Source: Undibacterium sp. CCC3.4
Lineage (GTDB): Bacteria > Pseudomonadota > Gammaproteobacteria > Burkholderiales > Burkholderiaceae_D
Assembly (NCBI RefSeq): GCF_034347425.1
Contig: NZ_CP133779.1
Span: 2,480,001 to 2,544,000, forward strand
Length of the DNA: 64,000 nt
Reading direction: 5' to 3'
Under the pieces are notes generated by a model that saw only the letters and a program-made list of their open reading frames with translations, searched no databases and had not been told where the DNA came from. The translations under genes were made by a program, and so were the position numbers. This document shows, in pieces, positions 1-10,860 of this stretch (positions within the stretch are counted from its first letter, which is position 1; each line of letters starts with the position of its first letter).

Positions 1-85
1 ATTGCAATAGCAAGGCCATCACGATCGCCGCACTCAGATCGAGATGATCAGCCAACCAGCCACTCTGAAAAAACGCATACACCAT
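1..85 (-). CDS. 5' end of an unidentified gene, running off the window
   Basis: Twenty-eight open codons run from an ATG at 85 to the left edge. A GGAG lies about 7 bases upstream of the ATG, just past the thioesterase stop codon, so this is probably the next gene in the same minus-strand transcript. The visible residues begin MVYAFFQSGWLADHLDLSAA and turn hydrophobic (AIVMALLLQ), which suggests a membrane protein. Too little is present to name a family. Confidence 0.4.
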   Translation of the reverse strand, partial: MVYAFFQSGWLADHLDLSAAIVMALLLQ

Positions 86-106
86 GCCACTCTCCAGAAA
101 GACTGA

Positions 107-586
107 TTACGATTTCTTTTTACCGTGCAATTGCTGACGCGATAATTTGCGCTGTCCCGCTTGCTCATGACGGCGCTTCTGCTGTGGCGTGATCACTTCC
201 AGCGGCGGCACCGCGGTCGGCTTGCGGTTGGCATCGACCGCCACCATCGTGAAGTAACAACTGTTGGCATGCCGAACCTGACGTGCCTGTATATTCTCGG
301 TCACCACCTTGATACCGACTTCCATGGAACTGCTGCCGGTGTAATTGATCGAAGCCAGAAACGTCACCAGCTCACCGACATGGATAGGCTGCAAAAACAT
401 CACCTGATCGACCGACAAGGTCACCACATAGCTGCCCGAATAGCGGCTGGCACAGGCATACGCGACACTATCGAGATATTTCAGGATAGTACCGCCGTGA
501 ACATTGCCGGAAAAATTCGCCATATCAGGCGTCATCAATACCGTCATGCTCAATTCATGTGGTAACCAACTCGGGGAATTCTGCAT
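107..586 (-). CDS. Acyl-CoA thioesterase, hotdog fold (YciA/BACH-like)
   Basis: A 159-residue hotdog-fold thioesterase expected to hydrolyse acyl-CoA to free acid and CoA in the cytoplasm. The N-terminal half carries the family pattern NVHGGTILKYLDSVAYACAS, in which the Asn/His-Gly-Gly turn and the Asp on the central helix form the usual active-site region, followed by the strand VVTLSVDQVMFLQPIHVGE. The tail is basic and low in complexity (HGKKKS). The start at 586 (MQNSPSW) is preferred because the eight residues before it (MPPTPGVK) are not typical of the family. The substrate chain length cannot be read from sequence. Confidence 0.82.
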   Translation of the reverse strand: MQNSPSWLPHELSMTVLMTPDMANFSGNVHGGTILKYLDSVAYACASRYSGSYVVTLSVDQVMFLQPIHVGELVTFLASINYTGSSSMEVGIKVVTENIQARQVRHANSCYFTMVAVDANRKPTAVPPLEVITPQQKRRHEQAGQRKLSRQQLHGKKKS

Positions 587-726
587 CTTTACTCCAGGGG
601 TAGGGGGCAAGGTCTGCCAGGGTAGGTGGCGCGGGCCTTGCTATAATTATTGTTCAGAAGCATACACGTTGGGCATGATGGGCAAGCAAAAAACCAACAT
701 ACTTGCAGCATTGCCACAACACTGCT

Positions 727-1782
727 TTACATAAACTCTTTTTCCAAATCGACGCTGGAGCGCTGATTCAGATCATTGAAATGCTGTTTCAACCAAGCGC
801 TCGCGCAAGCACGGCCGCGATCCCGCAGCATACATAAGAAATCCCAATCGCTGTCCATTTTGCTGGCGGCCGATAAATCCGACATCGCTTGATCGGCGCG
901 TACCGAATGGATCAAGACATATTTCATTTGTTTCAGGTACTCATCTTTAATCCAGCCATCGTCCATCATTTTCTGGACAAAATACACGGCGCGTAATTCC
1001 TTCATCAAGGCCGCATTGAAAGTGATTTCATTGAGACGGTTAGCGATATCGCCGGCCGTCGTCGGCACGCCCGGCCGCTCGATAGGGTTAATATGCACAA
1101 TCACCACATCGCGTGAATCGGTGTGGTAAAACAGCGGATAGAGCACCGGGTTACCCATGTAACCGCCATCCCAATAATGTTCGTCACCGATCTGCACGGC
1201 CTGAAATAATTGCGGCAGACAGGCCGAGGCCAGCACCACATCGGCGCTGATTTCATCCGTATGGAATACCTTGGCCTTACCGGTACGTACATTGGTTGCG
1301 CAAATGAAGAGCTTGGTCTGTGCCAAACGGTCCAAGGCTTCGAAATCGACCTGGGCTTCCAATACGGCGCGCAAGGGATTGGCATTGTGCGGATTGAGTT
1401 GATATGGCGAAAACGTATCGGTCAGCATCTTCATGCCACTGTGGACCATGGTTTGCAGCATATTGCCGCCAAACAGGGCATCGAACGGTGTCGGTTTGAT
1501 CGCATACTTCTGACCGGCATCCGAAATGGCTTTCCAGAAATCATGTAATGCAGCCCGTGCGCCATCATTGCCCTTGATCTTACCAAAAGCGTAGACCACG
1601 GCATTCATCGAACCGGCGCTGGTACCGGAAATTCCCTCAATCTCTATACGTCCATCTTCAAGAAACTTGTCCATCACCCCCCAGCCGAAAGCGCCATGCG
1701 CGCCACCGCCTTGCAAGGCCAGATTAATACTCTTGCGCTCGGCGGTCATCGGTGTTGCTTGGCTTGTTTTTGCTGCTTTCAT
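727..1782 (-). CDS. Patatin-like phospholipase family protein
   Basis: A 351-residue patatin-family acyl hydrolase. The oxyanion glycine stretch QGGGAHGAFGWG lies at residues 24-35, the nucleophile elbow GTSAG at 53-57 (Ser55), and the catalytic Asp in DGG at 205-207, so the Ser-Asp dyad is complete. No signal peptide is visible, which suggests a cytosolic or membrane-peripheral enzyme. The reading frame is open to a TTG at 1860, but the ATG at 1782 (MKAAKTS) fits the family start better. In bacteria such proteins hydrolyse phospholipids or act as effectors; the single-gene context gives no clue which applies here. Confidence 0.85.
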   Translation of the reverse strand: MKAAKTSQATPMTAERKSINLALQGGGAHGAFGWGVMDKFLEDGRIEIEGISGTSAGSMNAVVYAFGKIKGNDGARAALHDFWKAISDAGQKYAIKPTPFDALFGGNMLQTMVHSGMKMLTDTFSPYQLNPHNANPLRAVLEAQVDFEALDRLAQTKLFICATNVRTGKAKVFHTDEISADVVLASACLPQLFQAVQIGDEHYWDGGYMGNPVLYPLFYHTDSRDVVIVHINPIERPGVPTTAGDIANRLNEITFNAALMKELRAVYFVQKMMDDGWIKDEYLKQMKYVLIHSVRADQAMSDLSAASKMDSDWDFLCMLRDRGRACASAWLKQHFNDLNQRSSVDLEKEFM

Positions 1783-2006
1783 GCGGTGTTCTTTCACATC
1801 AGTTGAACTGGCGTAGGAATCAATGTGGCGGCGCTGCCAAGGCAGAGACAGTCCGGTCAATTATTGCTTAAATGCATACTCGCCGAGTATACCGGAAGCC
1901 GTCTTCCTGGTGGCGACTGATCGTCAACCTTATCTGCACAGCAGGGCTATAATCAAGTTTCTCGCCGCGCCACTGCGGCACAACAATTTTATCGGGAGCC
2001 AGCAGC

Positions 2007-2642
2007 ATGAAACTATCGAGCGAAGCATTTGAAAACGACGGCCTACTGCCGCCAGCCTACGCCTTCGGCAAGATCGATCCGCAGCAGCACGTGGCGTGGT
2101 CGTCGAATCGCAACCCGCCGCTGGCGTGGAGCGATGTGCCGCCGGGTACACGTTCTTTCGTACTGCTGTGTCATGATCCCGATGTCCCTTCGCGTGGCGA
2201 CGATGTCAACCGTGCCGATCGACAAGTTCCGGCCGATTTGGCACGCGTCGATTTTTTCCATTGGACCCTGATCGACCTGCCTGCCACGCTGCGCCACATC
2301 GCCGCCGGTGCCTACAGCGATGGCGTGACGCCACGCGGAAAACCCGGCCCGGAGCTGGCCGACAGCAGCGCGCGGCAAGGCCTCAACGATTACACCGGCT
2401 GGTTTGCCGGCGATGCCGACATGGCGGGCGAGTATTTCGGTTACGACGGTCCGTGCCCGCCATGGAATGACAGCATCGAGCACCACTATATCTTCACCCT
2501 CTATGCCCTCGATATCGCGCAATTGCCGCTCAGTGATCGCATCGATGGTGCGACGGTGCGCGCCGCCTTGGCCCCGCACATTCTGGCGCAAGCCCAAGTC
2601 TGTGGCCGTTACAGTCTCAATCCGGCCTTGTCCGCAGCATAA
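2007..2642 (+). CDS. YbhB/YbcL family PEBP-like protein
   Basis: A 211-residue member of the phosphatidylethanolamine-binding / Raf-kinase-inhibitor-like family. The anion-binding pocket signatures are visible: NPPLAWSDVPPGTRSFVLLCHDPD near residues 37-60 (read with a break as NPPLAWSDVPPG then FVLLCHDPD) and the PPWND-HHYIFTLYALD block near the C terminus. There is no signal peptide. The start has GGGAG about 7 bases upstream. The biological role of bacterial YbhB proteins is largely unknown. A GC-rich hairpin follows the stop codon. Confidence 0.86.
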   Translation: MKLSSEAFENDGLLPPAYAFGKIDPQQHVAWSSNRNPPLAWSDVPPGTRSFVLLCHDPDVPSRGDDVNRADRQVPADLARVDFFHWTLIDLPATLRHIAAGAYSDGVTPRGKPGPELADSSARQGLNDYTGWFAGDADMAGEYFGYDGPCPPWNDSIEHHYIFTLYALDIAQLPLSDRIDGATVRAALAPHILAQAQVCGRYSLNPALSAA

Positions 2643-2645
2643 ACG

Positions 2646-2665
2646 GGCCGGCCCTTGCGCCGGCC
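2646..2665 (+). terminator. GC-rich hairpin after the PEBP gene
   Basis: A seven-base stem GGCCGGC/GCCGGCC with loop CCTTGC starts three bases after the stop codon and is followed by GCATTTTCG. The U tract is weak, so this is only a possible intrinsic terminator. Confidence 0.5.
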
Positions 2666-2743
2666 GCATTTTCGTATTCGTCCTATAGCTTGCCAAGGCG
2701 CTTGCTGATACCGTTGTTGTGATCATCACCAAAGGACAGCGGT

Positions 2744-3952
2744 ATGGATACGCCTGCTCGACGCCCCGTCCCCGTACTTTTTTTGCTCGGTGCCCTGTGC
2801 GCGCTCGGCCCGCTGGCACTCGATTTGTACTTACCGGCCGCCGCTGCCTTGGCGCTTGAGTTCGGTGCTGAGCGGCCGGTCGTCGCGTGGTCGGTGGTCA
2901 GTTATTTGCTCGGCATGGTTTTCGGTCAATTGTTGTATGGTCCGTTCAGCGACCGCTACGGCCGCAAACCGCCGCTGCAAGTCGGCTTGCTGATCTATAC
3001 CGTGGCGGCGCTCGGCTGCATGCTGGTCGACCGTGCCGACGGCTTCATTGCCTTACGTGGCTTGCAAGGACTCGGTGCCTGCGCCGGCATGGTGATTGCG
3101 CGTGCGGTGGTGCGCGATCTCAGCAGCGGTGCCGCGGCGGCACGGCTGTTTTCACAACTGATGTTGGTCGTCAGCGCGGCACCCTTATTGGCCCCATCGC
3201 TTGGTGCTTTCTTGCTGCAGTATGGCGGCTGGCGCGCTTTGTTCGGTGTCATGGCCGGTTTCGGATGGCTTTGTCTGTTGGCGGTACGCTGTGCGATGAC
3301 AGAAAGCTTGCCGCCCGAACGACGGCTGCCAGCGAGCTGGCGTTTAGCGTTTCGCAATTACGGCCTGCTCATGCGCGATGAGCAATTTCTTGGCTATACC
3401 ATTTGTAATGGCTTGGTGCAGGCCGGCATGTATGCTTACATCGCCGTGTCGGCACCGCTGTTCATCGAGGAGTATGGCCTGAGCCCGGCGCAGTACGGCG
3501 TCTTGTTTGCCGTCAATTCACTCGGCATGATCGTGGCGGCGCAAGTCAATGTGCAATTGATCAAGCACTATGCATTGAGCAACATCGTCTCGAACACGCT
3601 GGTGTTTTTGCTCGCCTTGGTCTTGCTCGGCATGCTGACGCTGAGCGATGGGACCCGCTTGCCACTGCCCGTGCTGCTCGGTGGTTTGTTCTGTTTTCTC
3701 AGTTGCATAGGCTTGATCGCTCCCAATGCCGCCGCGCTGGCGCTGGCCGCACATGGCGCACGTGCCGGTACCGCCTCGGCCTTGATGGGCACATTATTAT
3801 TCGCCATCGGTGCCGGCTGCGGCATCGTGGTCAGCCTGTCCGACGCCGGCGCGGACGCTGCTTTGCGGGAGGCGATCGTTATTGTCACGATTGCTGCTGC
3901 CGCGCTCGATTGTTGGATGCGCTGGCCGGGCGTCACGCCTCCTCATGCTTGA
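2744..3952 (+). CDS. MFS transporter, Bcr/CflA-type drug efflux
   Basis: A 402-residue major facilitator with about twelve hydrophobic segments, expected in the inner membrane as a proton-coupled exporter. The MFS motif A is clear after TM2: GPFSDRYGRKPPLQVG. The N-terminal LDLYLPAAAALALEFG and the TM4 region GLQGLGACAGMVIARAVVRD are characteristic of the Bcr/CflA drug-resistance subfamily. The start lies just after AGGACAGCGGT. The gene converges on the S9 peptidase gene with 21 bases between the stop codons. The substrate is not predictable from sequence. Confidence 0.87.
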   Translation: MDTPARRPVPVLFLLGALCALGPLALDLYLPAAAALALEFGAERPVVAWSVVSYLLGMVFGQLLYGPFSDRYGRKPPLQVGLLIYTVAALGCMLVDRADGFIALRGLQGLGACAGMVIARAVVRDLSSGAAAARLFSQLMLVVSAAPLLAPSLGAFLLQYGGWRALFGVMAGFGWLCLLAVRCAMTESLPPERRLPASWRLAFRNYGLLMRDEQFLGYTICNGLVQAGMYAYIAVSAPLFIEEYGLSPAQYGVLFAVNSLGMIVAAQVNVQLIKHYALSNIVSNTLVFLLALVLLGMLTLSDGTRLPLPVLLGGLFCFLSCIGLIAPNAAALALAAHGARAGTASALMGTLLFAIGAGCGIVVSLSDAGADAALREAIVIVTIAAAALDCWMRWPGVTPPHA

Positions 3953-3968
3953 GACGCGCCGGCCAGCG
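3920..3968. terminator. Inverted repeat between convergent genes
   Basis: A ten-base perfect inverted repeat, CGCTGGCCGG at 3920-3929 and CCGGCCAGCG at 3959-3968, spans the end of the MFS gene and the short gap before the convergent peptidase stop. It could act as a bidirectional stop, but there is no clear U tract. Confidence 0.35.
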
Positions 3969-3973
3969 ACAGC

Positions 3974-6013
3974 TTATTTCTTCTTCAAACAGTCGGCAAA
4001 GAATTTTTCACCGCGACGATATAAATCAAACACGCTGACATCACGATTGAAACCATGGCCTTCCTCGGCATACACTTTATAGTCGAGTGACTTACCGGCT
4101 TGGCTCATCGCATCACGCATTTTTTCTCCATGAATCAAGGGTACGCGGCGATCATCCGAACCCATGCTCAACATAATCGGTCCACGGATGCGCTGGGCAT
4201 TTCTGGCAGGCGAACGCAATTCGAACAGCGCGGCATCGGCCTTGGCATCGCCCACCCATAAGCCGAATTCATTGGCAAAATAACCGCCGGTCGCCACATC
4301 ACCGGCTTCGGCCGTGTCAGACCAAGTGACACTTTGCAATAAGCCCAAATCGGAGACTGCCACACTGGCATCGGCGCATTGCCAGAGCTCAGGATTTTTT
4401 ACCATCCCTTGTAATGATGCATAGCCGCCATAACTGCCGCCCAACAGTCCCATCCTCTGCTTATCGACTATCCCTTCTTGGACCAGGAACAAGGCCCCGT
4501 CGGAGAGATCGTCTTGCATGGTGCCACCCCATTGCTTCCAGCCAGCCAAGTAATTTTTTCGCCCAGAACCGACCGAGCCGCGTGGTTCTAATTCCAACAC
4601 CGCATAGCCGCGCGAGGCGAAAAATTGCGCTTCCGGCCAGCGTCCCCATGATTCGCTATGGTAGCCGCGTACCATCGGGCCGCCATGGACGTTGACAATC
4701 AGCGGCAGATTTTTGGCTTCAGTATGGCGCGGCGTAGTCAGGTAACCGTAAATCGGCAGGCCATCGCGCGCTTTGAAGGCGATCGGTTTGCGCTCAGCCA
4801 TCAGGGCCGGCACCACCCAATCGCGTTCCTTGAGTAAAAACTCCAGCGATTTTTTTTCCGCATCATAGAAATAATAGCTGCCCGCATCCACATCCGAACT
4901 CGCGCGTACCAAAGCCTTACTACCGTTTTCACTGATGCGGATGGTGTTGTAACTCGCTGGTAACGTGGCATCGATGGCGGCAGACATGGCCTTATTCGGA
5001 CTCTCACCGAACCACACCCGTGTCGGTGTCAAGCCTTGATACACCAGACCATAGACGCGCCGATTTTTCGGATCGGGATCGCGTATCAGGCGTGCATCGG
5101 CCGATTCGCCGTCGACATCAAACACCGCATCCTCGGCCACCACTGCACCAAATTGCTTGCTCGTGGTATCGTATTTATACACCGCCATTTTGTCTCGGCC
5201 ATCACGATTGCTCGCGACGTAGAGGGTGCGGTCATCATTATCAAAGCCGAGAATATGGTAGCTGACGCCATCGTTGTAACTCGATGACTCAAACAATTTT
5301 TCCCATTTATCGGAATTGACTGGCAAATGCCAGTAAGTCGTCATTTGGGCTTGGCCTTGCGCTACTCGCAACTCTTCGCGGATGGCGATGCGCGGACGAT
5401 CTTTGGTATCGAGTACCCAGCCGCTGGTACGCCCCGGTGAATCAAAACTGAGGAATTGATGGCGACGGGTTTTGAAATTGAATCGATACACATCTTCGAA
5501 TTCGCGGCTACGGCCATTCATCGTCACCATGGCAATCGGTGAATCCCCGCCTTCATGACTGAGAATGCTGGTGATATGGATAGCATTTTTTTTATCGCCA
5601 TTGGTGCTCTCGAGTTCCTGCACCTGCGCTTGCTCGACATCGTAATAATACGCACCCTTGTAATTGAAACGACCGGAGGCATCCTGGCCATCGGCCACCT
5701 TAAAGAGTAAAAATTTATTCCCTACCCATTCCAGCGAAGCCACATCGAAGCGCTCCGAACTGGTGATGATTTGCGCCTTGCGTGTGGCGATATCGATCAA
5801 AATCAAATTGCCGCGGGTTTTTAATGGCACCACGGCCGCCAGTGTCTTCCCATCTGGCGATAAGCTCAAACTACGATAATCGACGCGCTTGAAAAATACT
5901 TCCACCGGAATATCGGCGGCCGATTGATACGCAGTCGCGGCCATACTCGCCGCTGCCCATGCCGCCAATACCGCTGTCGCAAGGGCGCGACGTACTGTTC
6001 GATTCACATACAT
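3974..6013 (-). CDS. S9 family (prolyl oligopeptidase-type) serine peptidase
   Basis: A 679-residue protein with an N-terminal signal peptide (hydrophobic core ALATAVLAAWAAASMAATA), so it is probably periplasmic. Residues about 35-400 form the beta-propeller region and about 410-679 the alpha/beta hydrolase domain. The catalytic triad is readable as Ser527 in GGSYGGYAS, Asp621 in SDDRRVP and His653 in EEGHGFNRD. The order and spacing match dipeptidyl/acylaminoacyl peptidases that cut short peptides. It lies 48 bases downstream of the TonB receptor gene on the same strand, so receptor-imported peptides may be its substrate (inference). Confidence 0.88.
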   Translation of the reverse strand: MYVNRTVRRALATAVLAAWAAASMAATAYQSAADIPVEVFFKRVDYRSLSLSPDGKTLAAVVPLKTRGNLILIDIATRKAQIITSSERFDVASLEWVGNKFLLFKVADGQDASGRFNYKGAYYYDVEQAQVQELESTNGDKKNAIHITSILSHEGGDSPIAMVTMNGRSREFEDVYRFNFKTRRHQFLSFDSPGRTSGWVLDTKDRPRIAIREELRVAQGQAQMTTYWHLPVNSDKWEKLFESSSYNDGVSYHILGFDNDDRTLYVASNRDGRDKMAVYKYDTTSKQFGAVVAEDAVFDVDGESADARLIRDPDPKNRRVYGLVYQGLTPTRVWFGESPNKAMSAAIDATLPASYNTIRISENGSKALVRASSDVDAGSYYFYDAEKKSLEFLLKERDWVVPALMAERKPIAFKARDGLPIYGYLTTPRHTEAKNLPLIVNVHGGPMVRGYHSESWGRWPEAQFFASRGYAVLELEPRGSVGSGRKNYLAGWKQWGGTMQDDLSDGALFLVQEGIVDKQRMGLLGGSYGGYASLQGMVKNPELWQCADASVAVSDLGLLQSVTWSDTAEAGDVATGGYFANEFGLWVGDAKADAALFELRSPARNAQRIRGPIMLSMGSDDRRVPLIHGEKMRDAMSQAGKSLDYKVYAEEGHGFNRDVSVFDLYRRGEKFFADCLKKK

Positions 6014-6061
6014 TGCCTGTCTCCTGAAAAAATCGGGAGCCTGCGCTCCCGACCAATTAGC

Positions 6062-8668
6062 TTACTTGAAGGTGTATTTGAGCGTCGCTCCGAAGCGGCG
6101 TCCGAACGGATTCGAGTAACCCGGGTTATACGGGAAGGAACCGTTATTGAGTGCGCTCCTGGCATCGAACGAAGGGCTGGCATTGAAAATATTTTGAACG
6201 CGTAAGCTCAGCTCGATGTTTTTAAAACCCTTATAACCGGTGAACCAATTGAATTGCGAAAAATGCTGGATCTGGCAATACGACTGCGAACCGCCGTAAA
6301 TTTTATCGAGCTGGCAGGTATCTGTCGGTGAAGCGTTGTAGCTGTAACCCGAGGTATAGGTCATGGCCACTTCATTGGTCCACGGGCCTTTTTCCCAAGC
6401 CACGGCCACATTGCCACGGAAACTAGGCTGATCGTAAGTACCGTTGTAATTGACGGTAGGGCTGTCCGGGAACGGTGTGCTCATATACTCTTTAATGAAA
6501 TTGAGTTGTGAACGGAAATTCAGCGTACCTTTGTCGCCCAAATGGGCTTTCCCTTTGAAATCAAGATCGATACCGCTGGTACGGGTTTTACCGATATTAA
6601 TGTAAGGCAGAGAAATCGCTGAAATATCGCCGTTGGCATCGCGTTGCGTGATGAATTTGGCAAAATTCGGATCATTTTGATTGGTCAGCAAATAGTTAAT
6701 ATCCAAGGAACTGATTTCATTGGTGCGCTCGATCCGGTAGTAATCAAGCGTGATGCTGTAATCCTTGATCGGTTCCCATACCAAGCCAGTGGTGAAGCTG
6801 TTCGATTTTTCCGGCATCAGGTTTTGATTACCAGAAATATTGGCCAGCACCGATAAATTACACGCCGTTTCGGTACCGGTTACGCAGCGTGCCGGATCGG
6901 TAATCCCGTTGTAATACCCAACCGAAACAGCCGGCGACACTTCCCGAAAATTCGGTGCACGGAAACCGCGTGCCGAGGTGGCACGCCATACCAAGTTAGG
7001 CAAAATATTCCATTTGATGCCCAACTTCGGTGTCACCGAGGTACCGCCGACACTGTAATTATCGTAGCGACCAGCGGCTGAAATTTCTACCGTTTTCAAC
7101 ACCGGCAGATTGATTTCTGCATACGCCGAAGAGGTCGTGCGGCTTTCCGTCGGCAATGCTGGCAAACCACCGGATCCGAATACATTACCGCTGGCAAATT
7201 GTGGATCATCGATATCGCTGGTGCTTTCACGACGATACTCAACACCGGCAGCCAAGCCGGCCGAGCCGCCCGGCAAACTGAACAATTCCGAATTACTGAC
7301 TTTAAAATCGATGAAATTCGATTTGTTTTGACCGCTGCGCTGCAAGTTCGGGGAAATCGCCGCCAACACCGAGGGCGCATTCGCACCACCCGGAACATAG
7401 CTGCCGTTGGCCAGCGCCGCCTCCATCTGATCCGTCAAAATCAAACCGGTCGAGTTGACTGTTGCCTTACTGCTCAGATAACCGATGGCGCTGTCGTATT
7501 CCCAATTTCCCAACACACCTTTGAAACCGCCGATCAAGCGCGTTTCGGTATCGGTCACAGCGATGCGACGTTGACCCAAATCACCAGCGCGGTACAAATA
7601 GCTATTCCCACCGGCTTGCAACTCACTATTGTCATTATTGTAATAAAACTGCGGATCAAAATGCAAATCGGTATTGATTTGCGTCACGCCTGCTTCAAAG
7701 AAAAAACTGTGATTGGCATTGATTTCATAGGTCCCGCGCGTAAACAAGGAATCGCGCGAAGACTTGGGAACGGCAGCCGTACTGTCAAAGCTATCGAGCA
7801 CACAGCGCGTGGTGCCGCTACGCACCGCTAAATTGGCCGGATTACACGGGCCATTCGAGACAAAGCCGGCCGGGGTAGAGATATTGCCCGGATACGAATA
7901 CGAACTGCGCCGATCGCCGCGGCTAAAGCCCATGCCGCGATAATCCTGAGTATGATAGGCATTGATATCGCGCATCAATAATTCAGATTGATCATTGTGT
8001 TCGTAACTGCCGAAGACATTGAATTTATCGGTGGTGATATCCCCCATGCCATAGCTGAGATTGACCGTGCCATTACTGCCTTTGCCATTCTGATTGGTCA
8101 ACCCGCTGACACTGACTTCGGCACCGGTATAGTCTTTACGCAACCAGACATTGATTACCCCGGCAATCGCTTCGGAGCCATAAATTGCCGAAGCGCCATC
8201 GAGCAAGACTTCGATACGATCGACCGCACCGACCGGGATACTATCGAGATTGGCGAACTGCGATTGAAAACCAGTCAAACCGTACTGAGCAATACGACGA
8301 CCGTTCACCAACACCAGCGTGGCACCACTGCCCAAACCACGTAAGGAGGCGGTTGACGCGCCGGGTGAAAAACCATTGTATTCCACGCCGCTCAAGGAAC
8401 CGGTATTATTCGAGGAAATACTTTGTATGACACTCGACAAACTGCTGGCACCGGAACGTTCAATTTCCGCTCGACTGATAATCTGTATCGGCGAGGCCGT
8501 TTCGGTATCGACACGCTTGATGTTAGAACCGGTGATTTCCACCTTCTGGAGTTTATTGTTCTCGCTCTCTGTTTGTGCTTGCGCATACCCACTCAGCAAC
8601 AGGGTGCCGGCGATGGCACTGAGGGCAATCCGAACACACAGGACATTCTTTTTTTCTGGAAATTGCAT
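6062..8668 (-). CDS. TonB-dependent outer-membrane receptor
   Basis: An 868-residue TonB-dependent receptor. After a signal peptide ending near GYAQAQT comes the plug domain, with VEITGSNIKRVDTETASPIQ and the conserved NGRRIAQYG and VDRIEVLLDGASAIYGSEAI patterns. The barrel follows and ends in the aromatic terminus GRRFGATLKYTFK. The plug resembles receptors for peptides or carbohydrates more than classic siderophore receptors, and the downstream peptidase fits that. The frame opens at a TTG (8698), but the ATG at 8668 has AAGGAA eight bases upstream and is preferred. An IS3 element lies 111 bases upstream of this start, which may separate the gene from its native promoter. Confidence 0.9.
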   Translation of the reverse strand: MQFPEKKNVLCVRIALSAIAGTLLLSGYAQAQTESENNKLQKVEITGSNIKRVDTETASPIQIISRAEIERSGASSLSSVIQSISSNNTGSLSGVEYNGFSPGASTASLRGLGSGATLVLVNGRRIAQYGLTGFQSQFANLDSIPVGAVDRIEVLLDGASAIYGSEAIAGVINVWLRKDYTGAEVSVSGLTNQNGKGSNGTVNLSYGMGDITTDKFNVFGSYEHNDQSELLMRDINAYHTQDYRGMGFSRGDRRSSYSYPGNISTPAGFVSNGPCNPANLAVRSGTTRCVLDSFDSTAAVPKSSRDSLFTRGTYEINANHSFFFEAGVTQINTDLHFDPQFYYNNDNSELQAGGNSYLYRAGDLGQRRIAVTDTETRLIGGFKGVLGNWEYDSAIGYLSSKATVNSTGLILTDQMEAALANGSYVPGGANAPSVLAAISPNLQRSGQNKSNFIDFKVSNSELFSLPGGSAGLAAGVEYRRESTSDIDDPQFASGNVFGSGGLPALPTESRTTSSAYAEINLPVLKTVEISAAGRYDNYSVGGTSVTPKLGIKWNILPNLVWRATSARGFRAPNFREVSPAVSVGYYNGITDPARCVTGTETACNLSVLANISGNQNLMPEKSNSFTTGLVWEPIKDYSITLDYYRIERTNEISSLDINYLLTNQNDPNFAKFITQRDANGDISAISLPYINIGKTRTSGIDLDFKGKAHLGDKGTLNFRSQLNFIKEYMSTPFPDSPTVNYNGTYDQPSFRGNVAVAWEKGPWTNEVAMTYTSGYSYNASPTDTCQLDKIYGGSQSYCQIQHFSQFNWFTGYKGFKNIELSLRVQNIFNASPSFDARSALNNGSFPYNPGYSNPFGRRFGATLKYTFK

Positions 8669-8830
8669 TGATGAAATTCCTTGAACATGACTAGACAATG
8701 AGCGAGGCGAAGTGAGAACGCCTGAGCTGGCTTTTGGGGGAGAGATTGTTTTTCCGCTTCCTGCCTGATACTCGAAATCTGTAATGGTCTAATGTTTACG
8801 GACACCTCAATAGGAGGAATAATTACCTAA

Positions 8831-10017
<1,187 letters not shown>

Positions 10018-10244
10018 CCACTACAATGAGTCAAGCGCTAGCGGTTACTGAAGTGGGGCATTGGGGAGGAAATGCAGCAAAACCCGGGTCGGAAAAACAT
10101 TTGCTTGAAGGACACTCTACTCGGAATGAAAATAAATTTTCATCTGTATGTGTATGAGTGTTGTTGATTTGTAGCAAATTGTTAAAACTAAATAGATGAT
10201 TTATAAATAGTTTCTTTTGAGCATATTTAATTTCGGATATTGAT

Positions 10245-10262
10245 GCAATACATCAGTATTGC
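10245..10262. repeat. Short palindrome in the gap after IS copy 1
   Basis: A seven-base stem GCAATAC/GTATTGC with loop ATCA lies in an AT-rich stretch. It could be an operator or a hairpin in the former upstream region of a displaced gene. Apart from this, 10026-10463 holds nothing recognisable. Confidence 0.3.
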
Positions 10263-10463
10263 TTCAATTTATTGGAATTTGTTTCGATTGGTCTACATTC
10301 GACTGTGCGTGCGTCTGTTGGGTAAGGGCTTGTCAGCCGGAACCGCCGCCAGGCTGCGGGCGATATGTGCCACTGGATTCCCGCCTACGTGCGACTGGTG
10401 AGGCGAGAACAGGCCAGGTCGATTACGCATCCTCGCATCCACGCATCTACCCAGTCGCCCAAT

Positions 10464-10592
10464 TCGTCATTGCCGCGCAGGCGGCAATCCAGTGGCGCGC
10501 ACGCGCCTTTTATATCTGTGCTGCTCAGGCGCAGCAGGACGTGTGCATTTCACAGAAAAAAAAGTGCCCTTGATCGACCCGCCCACCCTGAA
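10464..10592 (+). repeat. Type B palindromic repeat, partial copy
   Basis: The core GTCATTGCCGCGCAGGCGG, then CAATCCAGTGGCGCG, CTGCTCAGGCGCAGCAGGACG and a CCACCCTGAAG end, also occurs near 29090-29260 (reverse), 36985-37150 and 41034-41212. Full copies have inverted ends (GTCATTG..CCAGTGGC against GCCACTGGATT..GAATGAC). This copy stops at CCCTGAAG where it meets a truncated antitoxin gene. Confidence 0.7.
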
Positions 10593-10593
10593 G

Positions 10594-10746
10594 CCGAGAG
10601 GGCATCACCCAGACGAACGCGTGTCTCTGGCTTGACCGCTACTGCTAGAATTTCGCGGACTTCGGCTTCGGTGCTACGCCCATGTTGAGCGGCCTGCACC
10701 CGCAATGCGCGGTGTACCTCGTCGGGCAGATTTCGTATTTTTGCAT
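10594..10746 (-). pseudogene. FitA/StbC-type antitoxin remnant
   Basis: The minus strand reads, in one frame, RNLPDEVHRALRVQAAQHGR then STEAEVREILAVAVKPETRV and RLGDALS. This is the ribbon-helix-helix plasmid-stability (FitA/StbC) antitoxin pattern, whose partner is a PIN-domain RNase toxin. A start-proximal base is missing: ATG at 10746 is followed by CAAAAATACG, where GCA AAA ATA CGA is needed, so the start is out of frame. The 3' side runs straight into the type B repeat, and the expected PIN toxin gene is absent. The family call is by eye. Confidence 0.6.
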
Positions 10747-10860
10747 GCTCAGTTATTTAATTATTAAATCGTATTTTATGATTGACTTTGTTTATTTTCG
10801 GTTTTACGCTGATTCGTATTGCGTGAGTGATTTTAGCAAAATAATGCAAAAGGAAATTAA

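Noticed and set aside
2043..2819. 258-residue minus-strand ORF opposite the PEBP gene
   Set aside because: High GC third-position shadow: Arg/Ala/Gly-rich with no recognisable domain, wholly antisense to a well-supported gene.
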